64,000 nucleotides of DNA from Eleusine coracana subsp. coracana (Eukaryota > Streptophyta > Magnoliopsida > Poales > Poaceae): the NCBI GenBank assembly GCA_032690845.1, contig CM064417.1, positions 11,748,501-11,812,500 on the forward strand, in the 5' to 3' direction. The notes beneath the pieces are model-generated. The model was not told where the DNA came from. It saw nothing but the letters and a program-made list of their open reading frames with translations, and did not search any database. A program made the translations under genes and the position numbers. This document shows positions 11,007 through 21,366 of this stretch, in pieces. Each line of letters begins with the position of its first letter. The stretch's first letter is position 1.

Positions 11007-11747
11007 CAAGGTCTTCTTCAGCAAGCGATGAAAGTACACCCTATTTGTCGTGTAGCACACCATGCTTATTGCCTCAGCCCAAAACCTTTCATGTAGATTG
11101 TATTCATCAAGCATTTCTCTTGCCAACGTGATCAAGGTCTTGTTCTTTCTTTCCACAACTTCATTTTGTTCCGGAGTGTATGTAGCTGAAAATTCATGCT
11201 TGATTCCCTTCTTGTCACAATAGGCTTCAATGGTCGTGTTCTTGAACTCCGACCCATTATCACTTCTTATCTTGATGATACTTGCCTTGAACAAATTTTG
11301 AGCCATCCTTGCAAAGGTCTTGAAGATTCCACTTGCTTGAGATTTGTCGGCCAAGAAGAAGGTCCAAGTATACTTTATGAAGTCACCAACCACTACCAAG
11401 CAATATAGATTCCCTCCCAAGCTCTTGTAGTGTGTTGGACCAAAGAGATCCATGTGAAGTAATTCCAAGGGACTTGTGGTTGACATGAATGATTTGATGG
11501 GATAAGAGGAGGCAACTTGTTTTCCTGCTTGGCAAGCACTACACAACTCGTCCTTCTCAAAAGTAACATCCTTGAGTTCTTCCACTAGGTCCCCCTTCAT
11601 CACTTTCTTGAGTTGATTCATTCCAACATGAGCAAGCCTCCTATGCAAAAGCCAACCCTTTGATGTCTTGGTGAATAGACATGTCTTTGGTGGAACTTCA
11701 TTTTGACTTGAAATCCATGAGATAGAGATTTCCATGTCTAACACCAT
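11007..11747 (-). pseudogene. Copia integrase fragment, in frame with pseudogene sequence
   Basis: An open frame of 293 codons (10866-11747) starts within the GAG-pre-integrase region (HRRLAHVGMNQL, C-x2-C of the HHCC finger: LCSACQAGK). It continues through the integrase core, with the catalytic acidic residues at HMDLFGP, RSDNGSEF and QNEVVERKN. At about 11006 the frame leaves integrase after LLKKT and enters the decayed PHD-like gene copy (AAVQLAQ...). A closely related integrase lies at 27240-28105. Confidence 0.85.
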
Positions 11748-11876
11748 GAATGACTATGTTCTTCTCTTGATTTTTAATGACCACTCCTTTCTCATCAAAT
11801 GAGCACTTGAACCTCATGTCACATAATTGACCAACGGAGAGAAGGTTGAAGTTGAGAGTCTCCACCCACAACACTT

Positions 11877-11880
<4 letters not shown>

Positions 11881-11940
<60 letters not shown>
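11881..11940. repeat. (GA)30 microsatellite
   Basis: Sixty bases of uninterrupted GA inside copia coding sequence. On the coding (-) strand it encodes a Leu-Ser run between the protease region and the gag-pre-integrase domain. The related copy at 28.3-28.4 kb lacks it, so it is a local expansion. Confidence 0.95.
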
Positions 11941-11943
<3 letters not shown>

Positions 11944-13020
11944 TTCGAGATGGGAACATTTCCAATGACTCTAACTCTTCCCTTTAAGTTGTCCCCAAAT
12001 GTGACTCTCTCCCCATCTTCATCTTCACTCATGTTGGAGAACATGTATGGCTTCCCGATCATGTGTTGGATGCACCCACTATCAAGGATCTAATGGGTGC
12101 CTCCACTCTTATAGTTGACCCTAGTTGTAGCTATAAGATATGCACTAGAGGAAGATGGGTTAGTATCTAAAGCATTACTCAATGAACTCTCACTAACCTC
12201 TCCATTGTGTGCAATGAGACCATCCTCATAGTGAGGAATTCATCCAATTTCTTCTTAAAGCCTTCTTCTTATGGGATCGTGTGGAGAAAGATACCTTCAT
12301 TGGCCATGTCCCTCCCCCATATGTACATTGTCGAGGTTGATGTAGTAATGGGGAGGATCAAGTAAACCGGTGGTGTGCTTGAGCACATTTTCCACTTGAG
12401 AGTGCAGCACAAGTATGACCTCCATTGCTCTCTCAGTTGAGAGTTCATGCCTCCAATTGATCACCTCTTTGACTAGGAATACTCTCCCCAGAGTTGTCAC
12501 TTGTCGCAAGCATATTTCAATCACATGTTGAGGAGTCACCAACCCCAAGTTATGAAATGAGTTTACTCTACACACAAGATCATGCAAGTGTAAGAAAACA
12601 TCATGAAGCTCTTCATTTGGATACCTTAGAAAGTGTTCAAGTTCATACTGGAGCTCTTATTGATGCACGCGGCGAAGTCACATGAGTTGATCTTGTGGTG
12701 GTGGTGGAGGAGCCGGCGCCGGAGCTCGATTGGCAAAGTTGATTATCTCTTCTACTCTTGTGGGCCTTGTGGTTGGTGCTCCCCCTACGCCAATGCGTGG
12801 TCCTCTCGAGGTGCTTGAATTGACACTTGTAGAGGTGCTTGGTGTAGCTCTTGTACTTTATGTCATGCTTGCTGAAGAACTTGATGTAGTTCCAAAGGGG
12901 TGGTAGAGCTCACTGCAAGAGATTCTTGCAAAGGCGTTGTAGAGGTTGTTGCTTGACGAACCATTCCTCCATGTTGATGAGGTCTCCCCTTTCTCATACA
13001 TTGGCGGCTTCCCTTTCCTC

Positions 13021-13609
13021 TCTTTTTGTTGCTTGTTGCCAAAGGGGGAGAAGTCGTAGAGATAGGGGGAGTGTGACATGTGTCATGATCGAGAGTATAG
13101 CTTGTATCTAGGGGGAGTATACGTGGATTTTGGCTAGGAGATACATTTGGACCTTATTTTGATAGATTTATCGATGTTCATGGATTTTGATGAGTCATGG
13201 TTTTCATTCGCTTGTGTTTGACTCGTCATGATCTCACTTGGTTTATTTACATATGCAACGGCTTATCTTTCCTTTATGCTCTCTTATATGCTTGTGTATG
13301 TATCCATGGTGATGATTTCTTGTTTTCAGTTCTCATGCATGTTTTATGCTATCCTATTGCATTTCATCATTCATGTCTTGCTTTGCATGTCTTGTGCTTT
13401 AATTATTATCTGTCATGACATGCATGCATATCATCTAGAGTGTGCTTTTCTCTCTTTGTCCTTTAGCTCTTGATGATGCTTGATTTGAGTAGGACCTTGT
13501 TCATTCCTTGTTATTCCTTTGAGGTTCCTCTTGATCATAATGTAGCTCTTTTAGCCTTGTTGTTTTATGATAAGTAGTGGTTGTCATTAATCACCAAAAA
13601 GGGGGAGAT
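13021..13609 (+). other. 3' noncoding region and polypurine tracts of a type-1 copia element
   Basis: In + orientation: repeated purine tracts (AAAGGGGGAGAAG near 13034, AGGGGGAGTGTG near 13064, GGGGGAGT near 13111) and a final one, AAAAAGGGGGAGAT, ending at 13609 directly before the LTR. Nearly the same sequence recurs at 42489-42748. Multiple polypurine tracts upstream of the 3' LTR are a known trait of Sireviruses. Confidence 0.75.
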
Positions 13610-15251
13610 TGTAAGCTTCATGACCATTGATGTTTGGATCCCTAAGATATGGATGTTTTGGTGATTAATGACAACTATGAAATCGTGGGCTAATATCTAC
13701 ATGAGTGTTGTGTACGCGGAAATCATCTCTAACTCTAGTACAAATCTTATTGATGATGGTTGCCTTGGCGATTGATGACAATGACCACAAGCATGAAGCT
13801 TGATGAGCTTGATGGAGTCCAAGGGTTGATGGAGATGGATCAAGGCTAAGGACAAGCTAGGACCAAGTGTTTGGAACACTTGTCTAAATGTTAGGGCTTT
13901 GAGTCCATAGGAAAAACCGGACTATCAAGGGGGTCTATGTCATATCTCTTAGGTCATGCTAGTCGGTGATGTGCATGGATTCTTAGTGAAATCACAGTCA
14001 CTAGGTGGCAGTGGAGAAGCCAAGGGGCTGTTGGAAGAAGCCGGAAAACAATGTCAAGCGAGTACGAGGAGTTTTAGCTTCTCGAGATAGTGCCCAGACA
14101 GAAGGCCTGGAGAGATCGGTCAGTACGGTCATCAGAGGATCAAAGAGGTGGACTGTGAGGAATCTGTTGCATGAAGGCCGATAGAGACCGGACGGTCCGG
14201 TCTGTATGGATGGAGCCACAACAGAGAGGAAATATGAACGCTCTATGGAATGAACAGTAGATAGAGAGAATGGACGGTCCGGTCTACTGACCAGTCAGTC
14301 CGGTGAGTGCAAAATCAACTCAAGGACAGGAAGCCAACAACTCTAGGAGTCGTTCCAAGAGTGATCGGACGGTCCCGTTAGGCAGTGATCGGATAGTCCA
14401 GTCAGTGTGTCCAAAAAGGTGATCTTGGGAAGCAACGACTAGTTTCAGGTTGGAAGCCTATATAAGTTCATTACTGGGGTCTTGGAGACCTCTCTTGGCC
14501 AGTGGAATTACTGGGAGCATTTATAGGGAGCCAAAAGGAAAAGAGAGGAGCACTAAAAGTGGATATTGGATATCTTAAGAGTTCTAGTGAGAGTAACATG
14601 AGCATCTATACACATCTAAGGCTAGGGTGTCCTTGAGGGTGTGATCTAGGTTGTTACTCTTGGTCTATAGTGAGACCTAGAATAGTTAGATGTCGGTGAC
14701 TGAGCCTATCATGATTGGTTATGAAGGCCATCACACGTTTGTACACGGTTTGAGCCCGCCGTTGAAAGGGGCATTACTGGTGAGTGCTCGTGTCGGCTTG
14801 GGGAGTCTGGCAAGTTCTTGAGGGAGGCGAACTTATGCCTTGGTGGCATGCGAGCGTATCTTCTCTCCCGGAGTGATTGCGGGCTCGTGTGCCAGAACTC
14901 CACTTGGTGGCGGGAGGGATCGACACTCCGATGGGGGTGGTCCAACGAGAATTAGGGGAAGGCGCTGTCCTTTTGAGACCTTGGAAAAAATCATGAGCAT
15001 TCCATGACCCCTCTTTTGTATTCAGCATTTGTATGCTCTAGTGATTAGGTTGAACTGTGGCTTGCATAGGCTAGTGTGTTTAGCTTCCACGTTTGTACTC
15101 ATCATGAACACTAGCATGTGTAGGGTCTTGTCCTACTAGAATTGTTAGGTTGCAATGATTACCGGAATTTAGTGGAGTAAAATTGAACTATTCATAATCG
15201 TGGTCAGCTTACCGATTCACCCCCCCTCTCGGTACGCCTTCGGTCCTTACA
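13610..15251 (+). mobile_element. Type-1 copia LTR (copy A)
   Basis: A 1642-bp LTR, TGTAAGCTTC...GGTCCTTACA, preceded directly by a polypurine tract, so it is a 3' LTR in + orientation. It carries repeats related to the palindrome GACCGGACNGTCCGGTC (14170-14410), a TATA box TATATAAG at 14459-14466, and the terminal C-rich motif CACCCCCCCTCTCGGTACGC near 15219-15238. Homologous copies are 26013-27239 (-), 30099-31898 (-), 42749-47511 (interrupted) and 48080-49666. No target duplication could be paired. Confidence 0.85.
14459..14466 (+). promoter_or_regulatory. TATA box of LTR copy A
   Basis: TATATAAG lies just downstream of the palindromic repeats. It is conserved at 48855-48862 in copy D and, reversed, in copies B and C. 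Confidence 0.6.
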
Positions 15252-15805
15252 AAAGGCCTTGGGACTATCAAACAAGAAGAGAAAGGCTAGGAGCATGTGG
15301 GTGCCTAAGTGCATTGTTGATCTTGAGATGTCAACTAAGTACAAGTGGGTGCCAAAGAATAAGATCTAGATGATGGTGGTGGTGGTGGATCGGGAGCTTA
15401 CTTTAAGATCAAGTGAGGTCCGCCACAAGTGTCATGGACCTTAATGATATATCTACTAATGAGGGAGGTAACCGTGTTTGTTCTTGGTAGTTGTAGTGTG
15501 TTCTTTCTTTCTTGCATCGCATGATAACTAGGACTTCTTTGTGACTAGTGTGTTTTGCATCCATGCATGTGTAAATAACTAAAAGAAAAACACATAAAAA
15601 TAAGTCAATGTCTAACCCACTCAAGATAACTATAATCAAGGGGGAGTGCTTGAGATGGTGGTTTGGCTTCTCTCAAGCCAAGGGTATGGCTTATGGTGAT
15701 TAAGCTTGAGAGGGGTTTTAAACTTGACATTGTTAGGTTTTCTTTATGTCTTGTTTAATATTGCTTGCATTCATATAGCATCATATAGGAAGCACAAAGG
15801 AGGCT
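15252..15805 (+). other. Copia remnant hosting the type-2 insertion
   Basis: A short open stretch (about 15260-15369) encodes SMWVPKCIVDLEMS then KYKWVPKNKI and a stop. This is the kind of WVPK repeat found between gag and protease in Sirevirus-like elements; a comparable stretch occurs at 34.9-35.0 kb. The rest is noncoding, with a purine tract AAGGGGGAGTGCTTGAG near 15639. The last five bases (AGGCT) are the left target duplication of the element that follows. Confidence 0.55.
15801..15805. repeat. Target site duplication, left (AGGCT)
   Basis: AGGCT directly precedes the LTR start TGAAAG at 15806. It matches AGGCT at 38568-38572 directly after the other LTR. A perfect 5-bp match across 22.8 kb ties both LTRs to one insertion. 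Confidence 0.85.
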
Positions 15806-15820
15806 TGAAAGTTGCATAGA

Positions 15821-15845
15821 GGGGGGGGGGGGGGGGGGGAGGGGG
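15821..15845 (+). repeat. Expanded G-run at LTR end
   Basis: G19, A, G5, lying 15 bp inside the LTR terminus. Equivalent runs occur at 26035-26050, 30121-30142 and 37114-37124. Confidence 0.9.
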
Positions 15846-17026
15846 TGAATAGGCAATTTCAAAATAATCCTAAAAAACAGCACTTGAAACCTATCAAACA
15901 GACAATGACAGAACTTCCGTCAGTTCCCGATGGAACTTTTATGATCACGGACGTTCTGTCCCACGATAGAAGTTCCACTAATATGAAATCAAGTGCTAAA
16001 GGAAATGCAGAATTTAACCGGGATAGAATACAATACTTAATAAGTGATGAAGCTAGCACGAAGTAAGTCACAATCCCTGCAATGAAATTCTAGCAACACA
16101 ATATGCCAATATAGATCGTGCTTGGAATTATTTCTCCGCTTGTTATTTTTCTCTGGAGGTGAATCACACCTTCACAAATGTTCCCGTCTCACCACAACAA
16201 ATTGGGAGCTCAAGAGCGGCCTAGCCATCTAGGAGACCAAGTCTCCAAGAGTAACAAGCAAATAAAATCTTGTATGGGGAGGGAAAGATGTGCTCAAGAT
16301 TTTGAGTGGATGGGTTCAATCTTTTTATGGTTGGATCTCTCTCACTTTGCTTGGAATGGCAAGAACAAGAGTATTAGTGAGAGGGGAGAGCTCTAGCTAA
16401 AATGGGAGTGAAATGTCAAAGTATCCAACCCTTTCCATAAGGGAAGGGGTAACCTATACATAGAGCATGTCCAAAAACTAGCCGTTGCAGGGCATAGTAG
16501 AACTGACGGAACTTCCGTGATTGCTCACGGAACTTCTGTGAGTTTAAAAAGAGCCGTTGCATGGGATGAATTCATCTAAGCCAAGGAATGACAGAATTTG
16601 CATGGTTGGCACCATGGAACTTCCGTAGCTCTCGGGTTGCAACATACTGGGAAAGTGGCAAAGAGGGAACTTCCGTGAAGAGCTTCACGGAACTTCCATA
16701 GCTCTTGGGTTGCAAGACATGGGAGGTTTAGCACTTACGGAACTTCTATGACAGGACTCATGGAACTTCCGTAGCTCTCTGTTTGGCTCAGAATTGGTTG
16801 GTTCTTTTTGGATTTTTGGTGGCTAATTTTCTCTCAAATCTTATGAATTGACTTGAGCACATAAATTCCCTTCTAGCAAGATTGGTTTACCCCTCTTAGT
16901 AGTTTGGCATACCTATGACTAAACTAAATTGATAAAATCTAAACTTGAGGCACTTCAGTCTTTTTCTTTTCTTCTTTTTTTGCAGAGGGATGAACAATCT
17001 CACAATGTGGGTTTGGATATTCTTTT

Positions 17027-17445
17027 TGTCAATAACATGTACCCGGGATACCTCATATAGAAGAAAAGTAGAGATAAACTCCTACTTAGATATGTATAGT
17101 AGACCGGCTAGGATTCTGTCATGTAACCCTGTCCTCCCGGATATATAAGGCGGGGCAGGGGTCCTCCTCAAGGGACAAGCTCAATTAGATAGACCACACA
17201 ATTAGACATGAACTAGACAAGCTCGTCTAGGGCAACCCTTCTCGTCTAGATCTATGATCTAGCCATATGATTACAATTATCACAGAATATAGGACGTAGG
17301 GTTATTATCCTCCAGGAGGCCCGAACCTATATAAATCGACGTCTTGTGTTACCATCGTCTCTTGATCTCGCGCATACTCCTATTCTACATATAAATCATC
17401 ATAGGTGAACTACCCTATGTTTAGTGCCGAGAATAAGTCTCGACA
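17027..17445 (+). repeat. 5' LTR of the non-autonomous gypsy-like element
   Basis: TGTCAATAACATGTACCC...GTCTCGACA, with a TATA-like GGATATATAAGGCGGGGC near 17139-17156. The + orientation is set by the primer site to its right. Confidence 0.85.
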
Positions 17446-18273
17446 TTTGACGCCGTCCATGGGGAAAGCGTGACGATCAGCATGTTGAGTTCGATGACCT
17501 CAATCTACTTCAAGATTTGATCGTGAGCTGACCGGCGTTGAGGCGCCTTATCATCGCATAAATCAATCTCAGCTTCATTCAGTGGTCTGCGGCAGTATCT
17601 CATGCGGCGATCCGGTCAAGTCCTGGTAACAAAGACCTCACCAGATTGAGCGAGAACAGCTTCATCAGACGAGGCGGCATGCATAAGTGCATGGTGCACG
17701 CAACACCGTGTTGTGTTGTTCGACTGAAGTCACAACACAAGGAGTCAGCAAATCAAGGAAATCCAGAAATACTCGTCGAAGTTCAAAAAACTCACCGAGT
17801 TGGGCTTGCACTTGATAACCGAGTCCGAGTTCAACACTCCCATGCTCACCGCCGACAGGGAAGGCTATTTCTTAGTTTATTCCTTTCCATATTATTTTAT
17901 TCTATACATATTAACTATTTTGATTAGTGAAACACTAATCACGTGATGCTTTTTTGGATGCATATGAGTTGAGTCCGGGGTTTGAATGTCTTGAGTCTCC
18001 ACGTCTTTTGATCTGGACGTCACGGTGGCTCGGCAATTCAGCCAACAATCAAGACTCACGAGTTCAGGTCCACTATGACTTGTCTCCGACTCGGCTTCAG
18101 GTCACGTTTGATTAGCAAGCATTGTTGGTGAGTTTGAGTTGAGGCCTTGCATGTGCCACATGCCAAGGAAGTTTCTGGAGTTGCTGGAGGCCGGCTTTGC
18201 CATCAAATATAGCATGGTTTCCAACACGCTCATGACACTAACTACTGGTTTCATCATCATGGTGTTCGGTTAG

Positions 18274-18454
18274 CATCACCGTGACTCGACAGTCGGTCAC
18301 TTGACAACATCGCCATGACTCGACAATGTCGACTCGACCACTCGGCAATATCACCGTGACTTGATGACTCGGCCACTTGGTAACATCGCCATGACACGAT
18401 GTCTTCGATTACCTGGCAACATCGCCGCGACTCGACGGTTCGACCGCTCGGCAG
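18274..18454 (+). repeat. Minisatellite array 1, about 35-41-bp units
   Basis: Five degenerate units, each starting CATCRCCRYGACTCGA-like and ending in CACTCGGCAA-like sequence. The units vary too much in sequence and length for a CRISPR array. It lies inside the non-autonomous gypsy-like element. Confidence 0.75.
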
Positions 18455-19616
18455 TTACATGGACATGCCAGGAGGCTACTCTGCTGTTCATCTGGCCACT
18501 CGGTGATATTGTCCACTACAACGACGCCTTTGACAACTAAGCGCTTCGGTGTTTTTGACCACTCGGCCACTCGACGACACCTTCGACAATTTGGCGTCTC
18601 GGTCAAAGCACTCCAAGTTTCGATGTTCCGGTGACATGATGGCTCGACTTCGACGTTCGACCACTCGCCAACTACATCGTCATGCTCGAGGGCTCCTCTT
18701 CAACATGCCGAATATCAAAGGTAAATATCTTTATACTTTCTCGATTATTTTTGAGGTTTTGGGCTCACGTCCTTCATAATTTTTTCCCATGGTCACTTAT
18801 CCCTATTTTTTAAGCAGAAGATCATAGGTATTTTGATGAGTAAAGTCGGGCTTTTTTAATTAGTGCTCTTTTTATGGCTTTATTCGTCTTTATATTGCCT
18901 CGGTTCTTTAATTCTTCATATTAAACAATCGAGCCAGGGGCTATTTGTGTATCTATACATGTGTTCTCCCACTTTTTTGTGAATCTAGCAGTACACATGT
19001 TGGTTGGTGTCCTTTCAGTAGTGCCTCGATCCTGACACCATATGACCTATGTCGGTCGGTTACCTTTCAGTAGTGCTTCAGCCCTGACACCATTGGCCCA
19101 TGTTGTCCATTCTAGTTTCACCTCTTTTTGGCTTCAGCCTCGACCGATACATTGCATTTTATTTGCAATTTAGTCTTATATTTGGTCTTACGCCGACAAA
19201 CAACTAAGGCATAGAATTTTTTAGCTACGCATCAGACTACCACTACACTAAACCCAGAGCCAAAGCTGCGAAAGGTCATGTGTTGACTTGTTGACTCTGA
19301 TTGCAATGCAAGAATAATAATGACCGATATTGTTGCAGGCAGACCGAGCTCCAAGCTCTTTATATTTTGTCCTAAGTATCCTATAATGGATCTGTCTGGT
19401 TGCTAACGCGCGAATACACTGCTATACGATAGTCGGTCTACTTAAAGGAGAAAATGGATAGATCTGACTTTTCAGTCGATTGATTTGTTTGGCTTATAAA
19501 AAATAAGTTATCAAGCAAACAATGTTAATTATAACTAATTATTTTAATTTTTTTTATTGTTAGGAACATCTATGACGGATAGGCAGATATACCACTCAAC
19601 ATAGAGTGATTTCCTC

Positions 19617-19858
19617 GCCTTCATCAGTCGGCTTATAGCTCTGACCACCTTCATCGGTCGACCATGCCAGTTCCGAATGCCTTCATCGGTCGGCTACACC
19701 AGCATCGACTGCCTTCATTGGTCGACCATGCCAGTTCTGACTGCCTTCATCGGTCGGTTACACCAGCACTGACTGCCTTCATCGGTCGGCTACACCTGCT
19801 CCAACTGTCACATCGGTCTCCTACATCACATCTGATTGCCGCCATCGGTCGGCCACAT
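19617..19858 (+). repeat. Minisatellite array 2, about 38-bp units
   Basis: Roughly seven units built on GCCTTCATCGGTCGGCTACACC with variable spacers. It is internal to the same element and about 1.2 kb from array 1. No coding role is seen. A two-unit repeat (CCTTTCAGTAGTGC...CTGACACCAT) lies between the arrays at 19010-19095. Confidence 0.8.
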
Positions 19859-20380
19859 ATCAGACCATCAGTGTCATTCGATCATCACGATGATTTCTAC
19901 TACATCAGCGGTCGGCGGCTACAACAACCTGACTGCCTTCTTCACTTGATCTTCTCGTCTTGAGTTGAGCGCCGCTGCCTCTCGGACATGATATTCTAAG
20001 TTAAGCACGGCTGCCACTCGGTCATTGGTTTGAGTCATCTACCAGTCAGCGATGATTGAAGTCACTCGTCTGAATCATTTATCACTTGGTAGTGATTGAT
20101 GTCACTCTACTAAACTATTTGTGACTTGAATTTGATGATTTGAGCGATCTTTTCTTAAAGAGGGCCAAGACGACTATTCTTGTTTTGGACTACAAGAGTT
20201 GGAGGCTACACTTAATTAAGTGGACCTATTCGGCGCACCAGCAACATTCTCGAAGACATTTTTGGATCTTTGAGACCCTCACAAGCTTGTTGATATAAAG
20301 CTGAAGCATTCTACATTGCACACACCAGTCGGGAAGCAATTGGAGACTATCATCAAGCTTGCAAGACTCTCGGGGGCTTC

Positions 20381-20800
20381 TGTCGATGACATGTACCCGG
20401 GGTACCTCATATAGAAGGAAAGTAGAGATAGACTCTTACTTGGATATTTATAGTAGACCAACTAGGACTCTGTCATGTAACTCTGTCCCCCTAGATATAT
20501 AAGGCGGGGCAGGAGTCCTCCTCAAGGGACAAGCTCAATTAGATAGACCACACAATTAGACATACAACTAGACAAGCTCATCTAGGGCAACCCTCCTCGT
20601 CTAGATCTATGATCTAGACATATGATTACAAATACATTAGAACACAAGACATAGAGTTATTATCCTCCAGGAGGTCTCAACCTGTATAAATCAGTGTCTT
20701 GTGTTACCATCATCTCTCGATCTCACACATACCCCTATTCTACATATAAATCATCATAGGTGAACTACCTTATGTTTAGTGCCGAGAATAAGTCTCGACA
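20381..20800 (+). repeat. 3' LTR of the non-autonomous gypsy-like element
   Basis: TGTCGATGACATGTACCC...GTCTCGACA, preceded by the purine tract CTCGGGGGCTTC. It differs from the 5' LTR at about 40 positions by eye, mostly transitions. Confidence 0.85.
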
Positions 20801-20905
20801 CTTTGGATTATCTGCATACATGCTCTCCATATTCATGTTAGCACATTTTTAATCTTATGTCATTAATCACCAAAACCCACTAGGGGACCTTGATGCATCT
20901 TCAAT

Positions 20906-21366
20906 CTCCCCCTTTTGGTGGTTGATGACAATAGATTAAAAAGGATATAAGAAATTAATCAAAATAAACAACAAACAAAATATAGCGGAGCTCCCCTTAA
21001 ATATATGCATTAATCATAAAAACATGTGGGAGAACTCCCCCTATATTTTGCAATAAGTGGGGTGCCTAACCAATTGTACAAGTGTGCAGTAAGTGATAAA
21101 GAAATAAGAGCAAAAGCACACTTGAGAATAAGCAAGCACTACACAGTATCATAAAACATAGTGAATATTACAATAAGGTTCACAAGTAGTTTTCAAGCAT
21201 ATAGAAAGAATAAACTTGTCCATTGGTTCATTACTAGCCTATTACGATAGAGATATAAATAGAATGAAGCATATATCTTCACATCCTTTTTCATCACTTT
21301 TCTCTTCCCCTTTGGCATCAAGGCACCAAAAAGAATGAAAGGAAGAGATATGAGCTAGAAAAGGAA
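20906..21366 (-). other. 3' untranslated region of the type-2 element
   Basis: Noncoding. On the - strand it contains purine tracts (CCAAAAGGGGGAGATT against the LTR, AAAGGGGAAGAG near 21300). No gene is seen. Confidence 0.6.

Larger units (their letters stand above)
11007..13020 (-). mobile_element. Type-1 (Sirevirus-like) copia fragment: gag, protease, integrase
   Basis: On the - strand the order is gag C-terminal part (about 13020-12300; Ser/Thr-rich linker, Pro-rich stretch, and an HSQVENVL..DPPHYYINLDNVHMG block also present at 28.7-28.9 kb), protease (about 12068-12105), gag-pre-integrase and integrase core (11747-11007). The protease motif reads H-stop-ILDSGC, so the usual Trp before the catalytic DSG is a stop. 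Reverse transcriptase and RNase H are absent because the fragment ends at the pseudogene junction. Its other end abuts sequence of the same family in opposite orientation near 13020. Confidence 0.85.
17022..20805 (+). mobile_element. Non-autonomous gypsy-like LTR element (LARD type) with target duplications
   Basis: The element is 17027-20800, with 5-bp flanks CTTTT (17022-17026) and CTTTG (20801-20805). The uninterrupted partner LTR reads GATATGCTTTGATTATC at this point, which confirms the site. LTRs are 17027-17445 (419 bp) and 20381-20800 (420 bp), both TGTC...TCTCGACA and about 10% diverged by eye. The primer site after the 5' LTR (TGACGCCGTCCATGGGGA from 17448) resembles the tRNA-Asp type used by gypsy elements. 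A purine tract CTCGGGGGCTTC precedes the 3' LTR. The 2.9-kb interior has no recognisable gag or pol and holds two minisatellite arrays. Confidence 0.88.
15806..20903 (-). repeat. 3' LTR of the type-2 element, interrupted
   Basis: Without the 3.8-kb insertion at 17027-20805 it is about 1.32 kb. It lacks roughly 150 bp that the partner LTR (37099-38567) has near 37370-37550. It begins on the + strand TGAAAGTTGCATAGA followed by G19-A-G5, and ends GATGCATCTTCA next to the reversed polypurine tract AATCTCCCCCTTTTGG. It contains many GGAACTTCCGT-type palindromes. Confidence 0.85.

Noticed and set aside
11827..12093. ORF encoding a Glu-Arg run
   Set aside because: It is the translation of the (GA)30 microsatellite on the non-coding strand of a copia element.
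18274..19858. Spaced repeats that could suggest a CRISPR-like array
   Set aside because: Units are degenerate in sequence and length and lie inside an LTR element of a plant genome; they are minisatellites.
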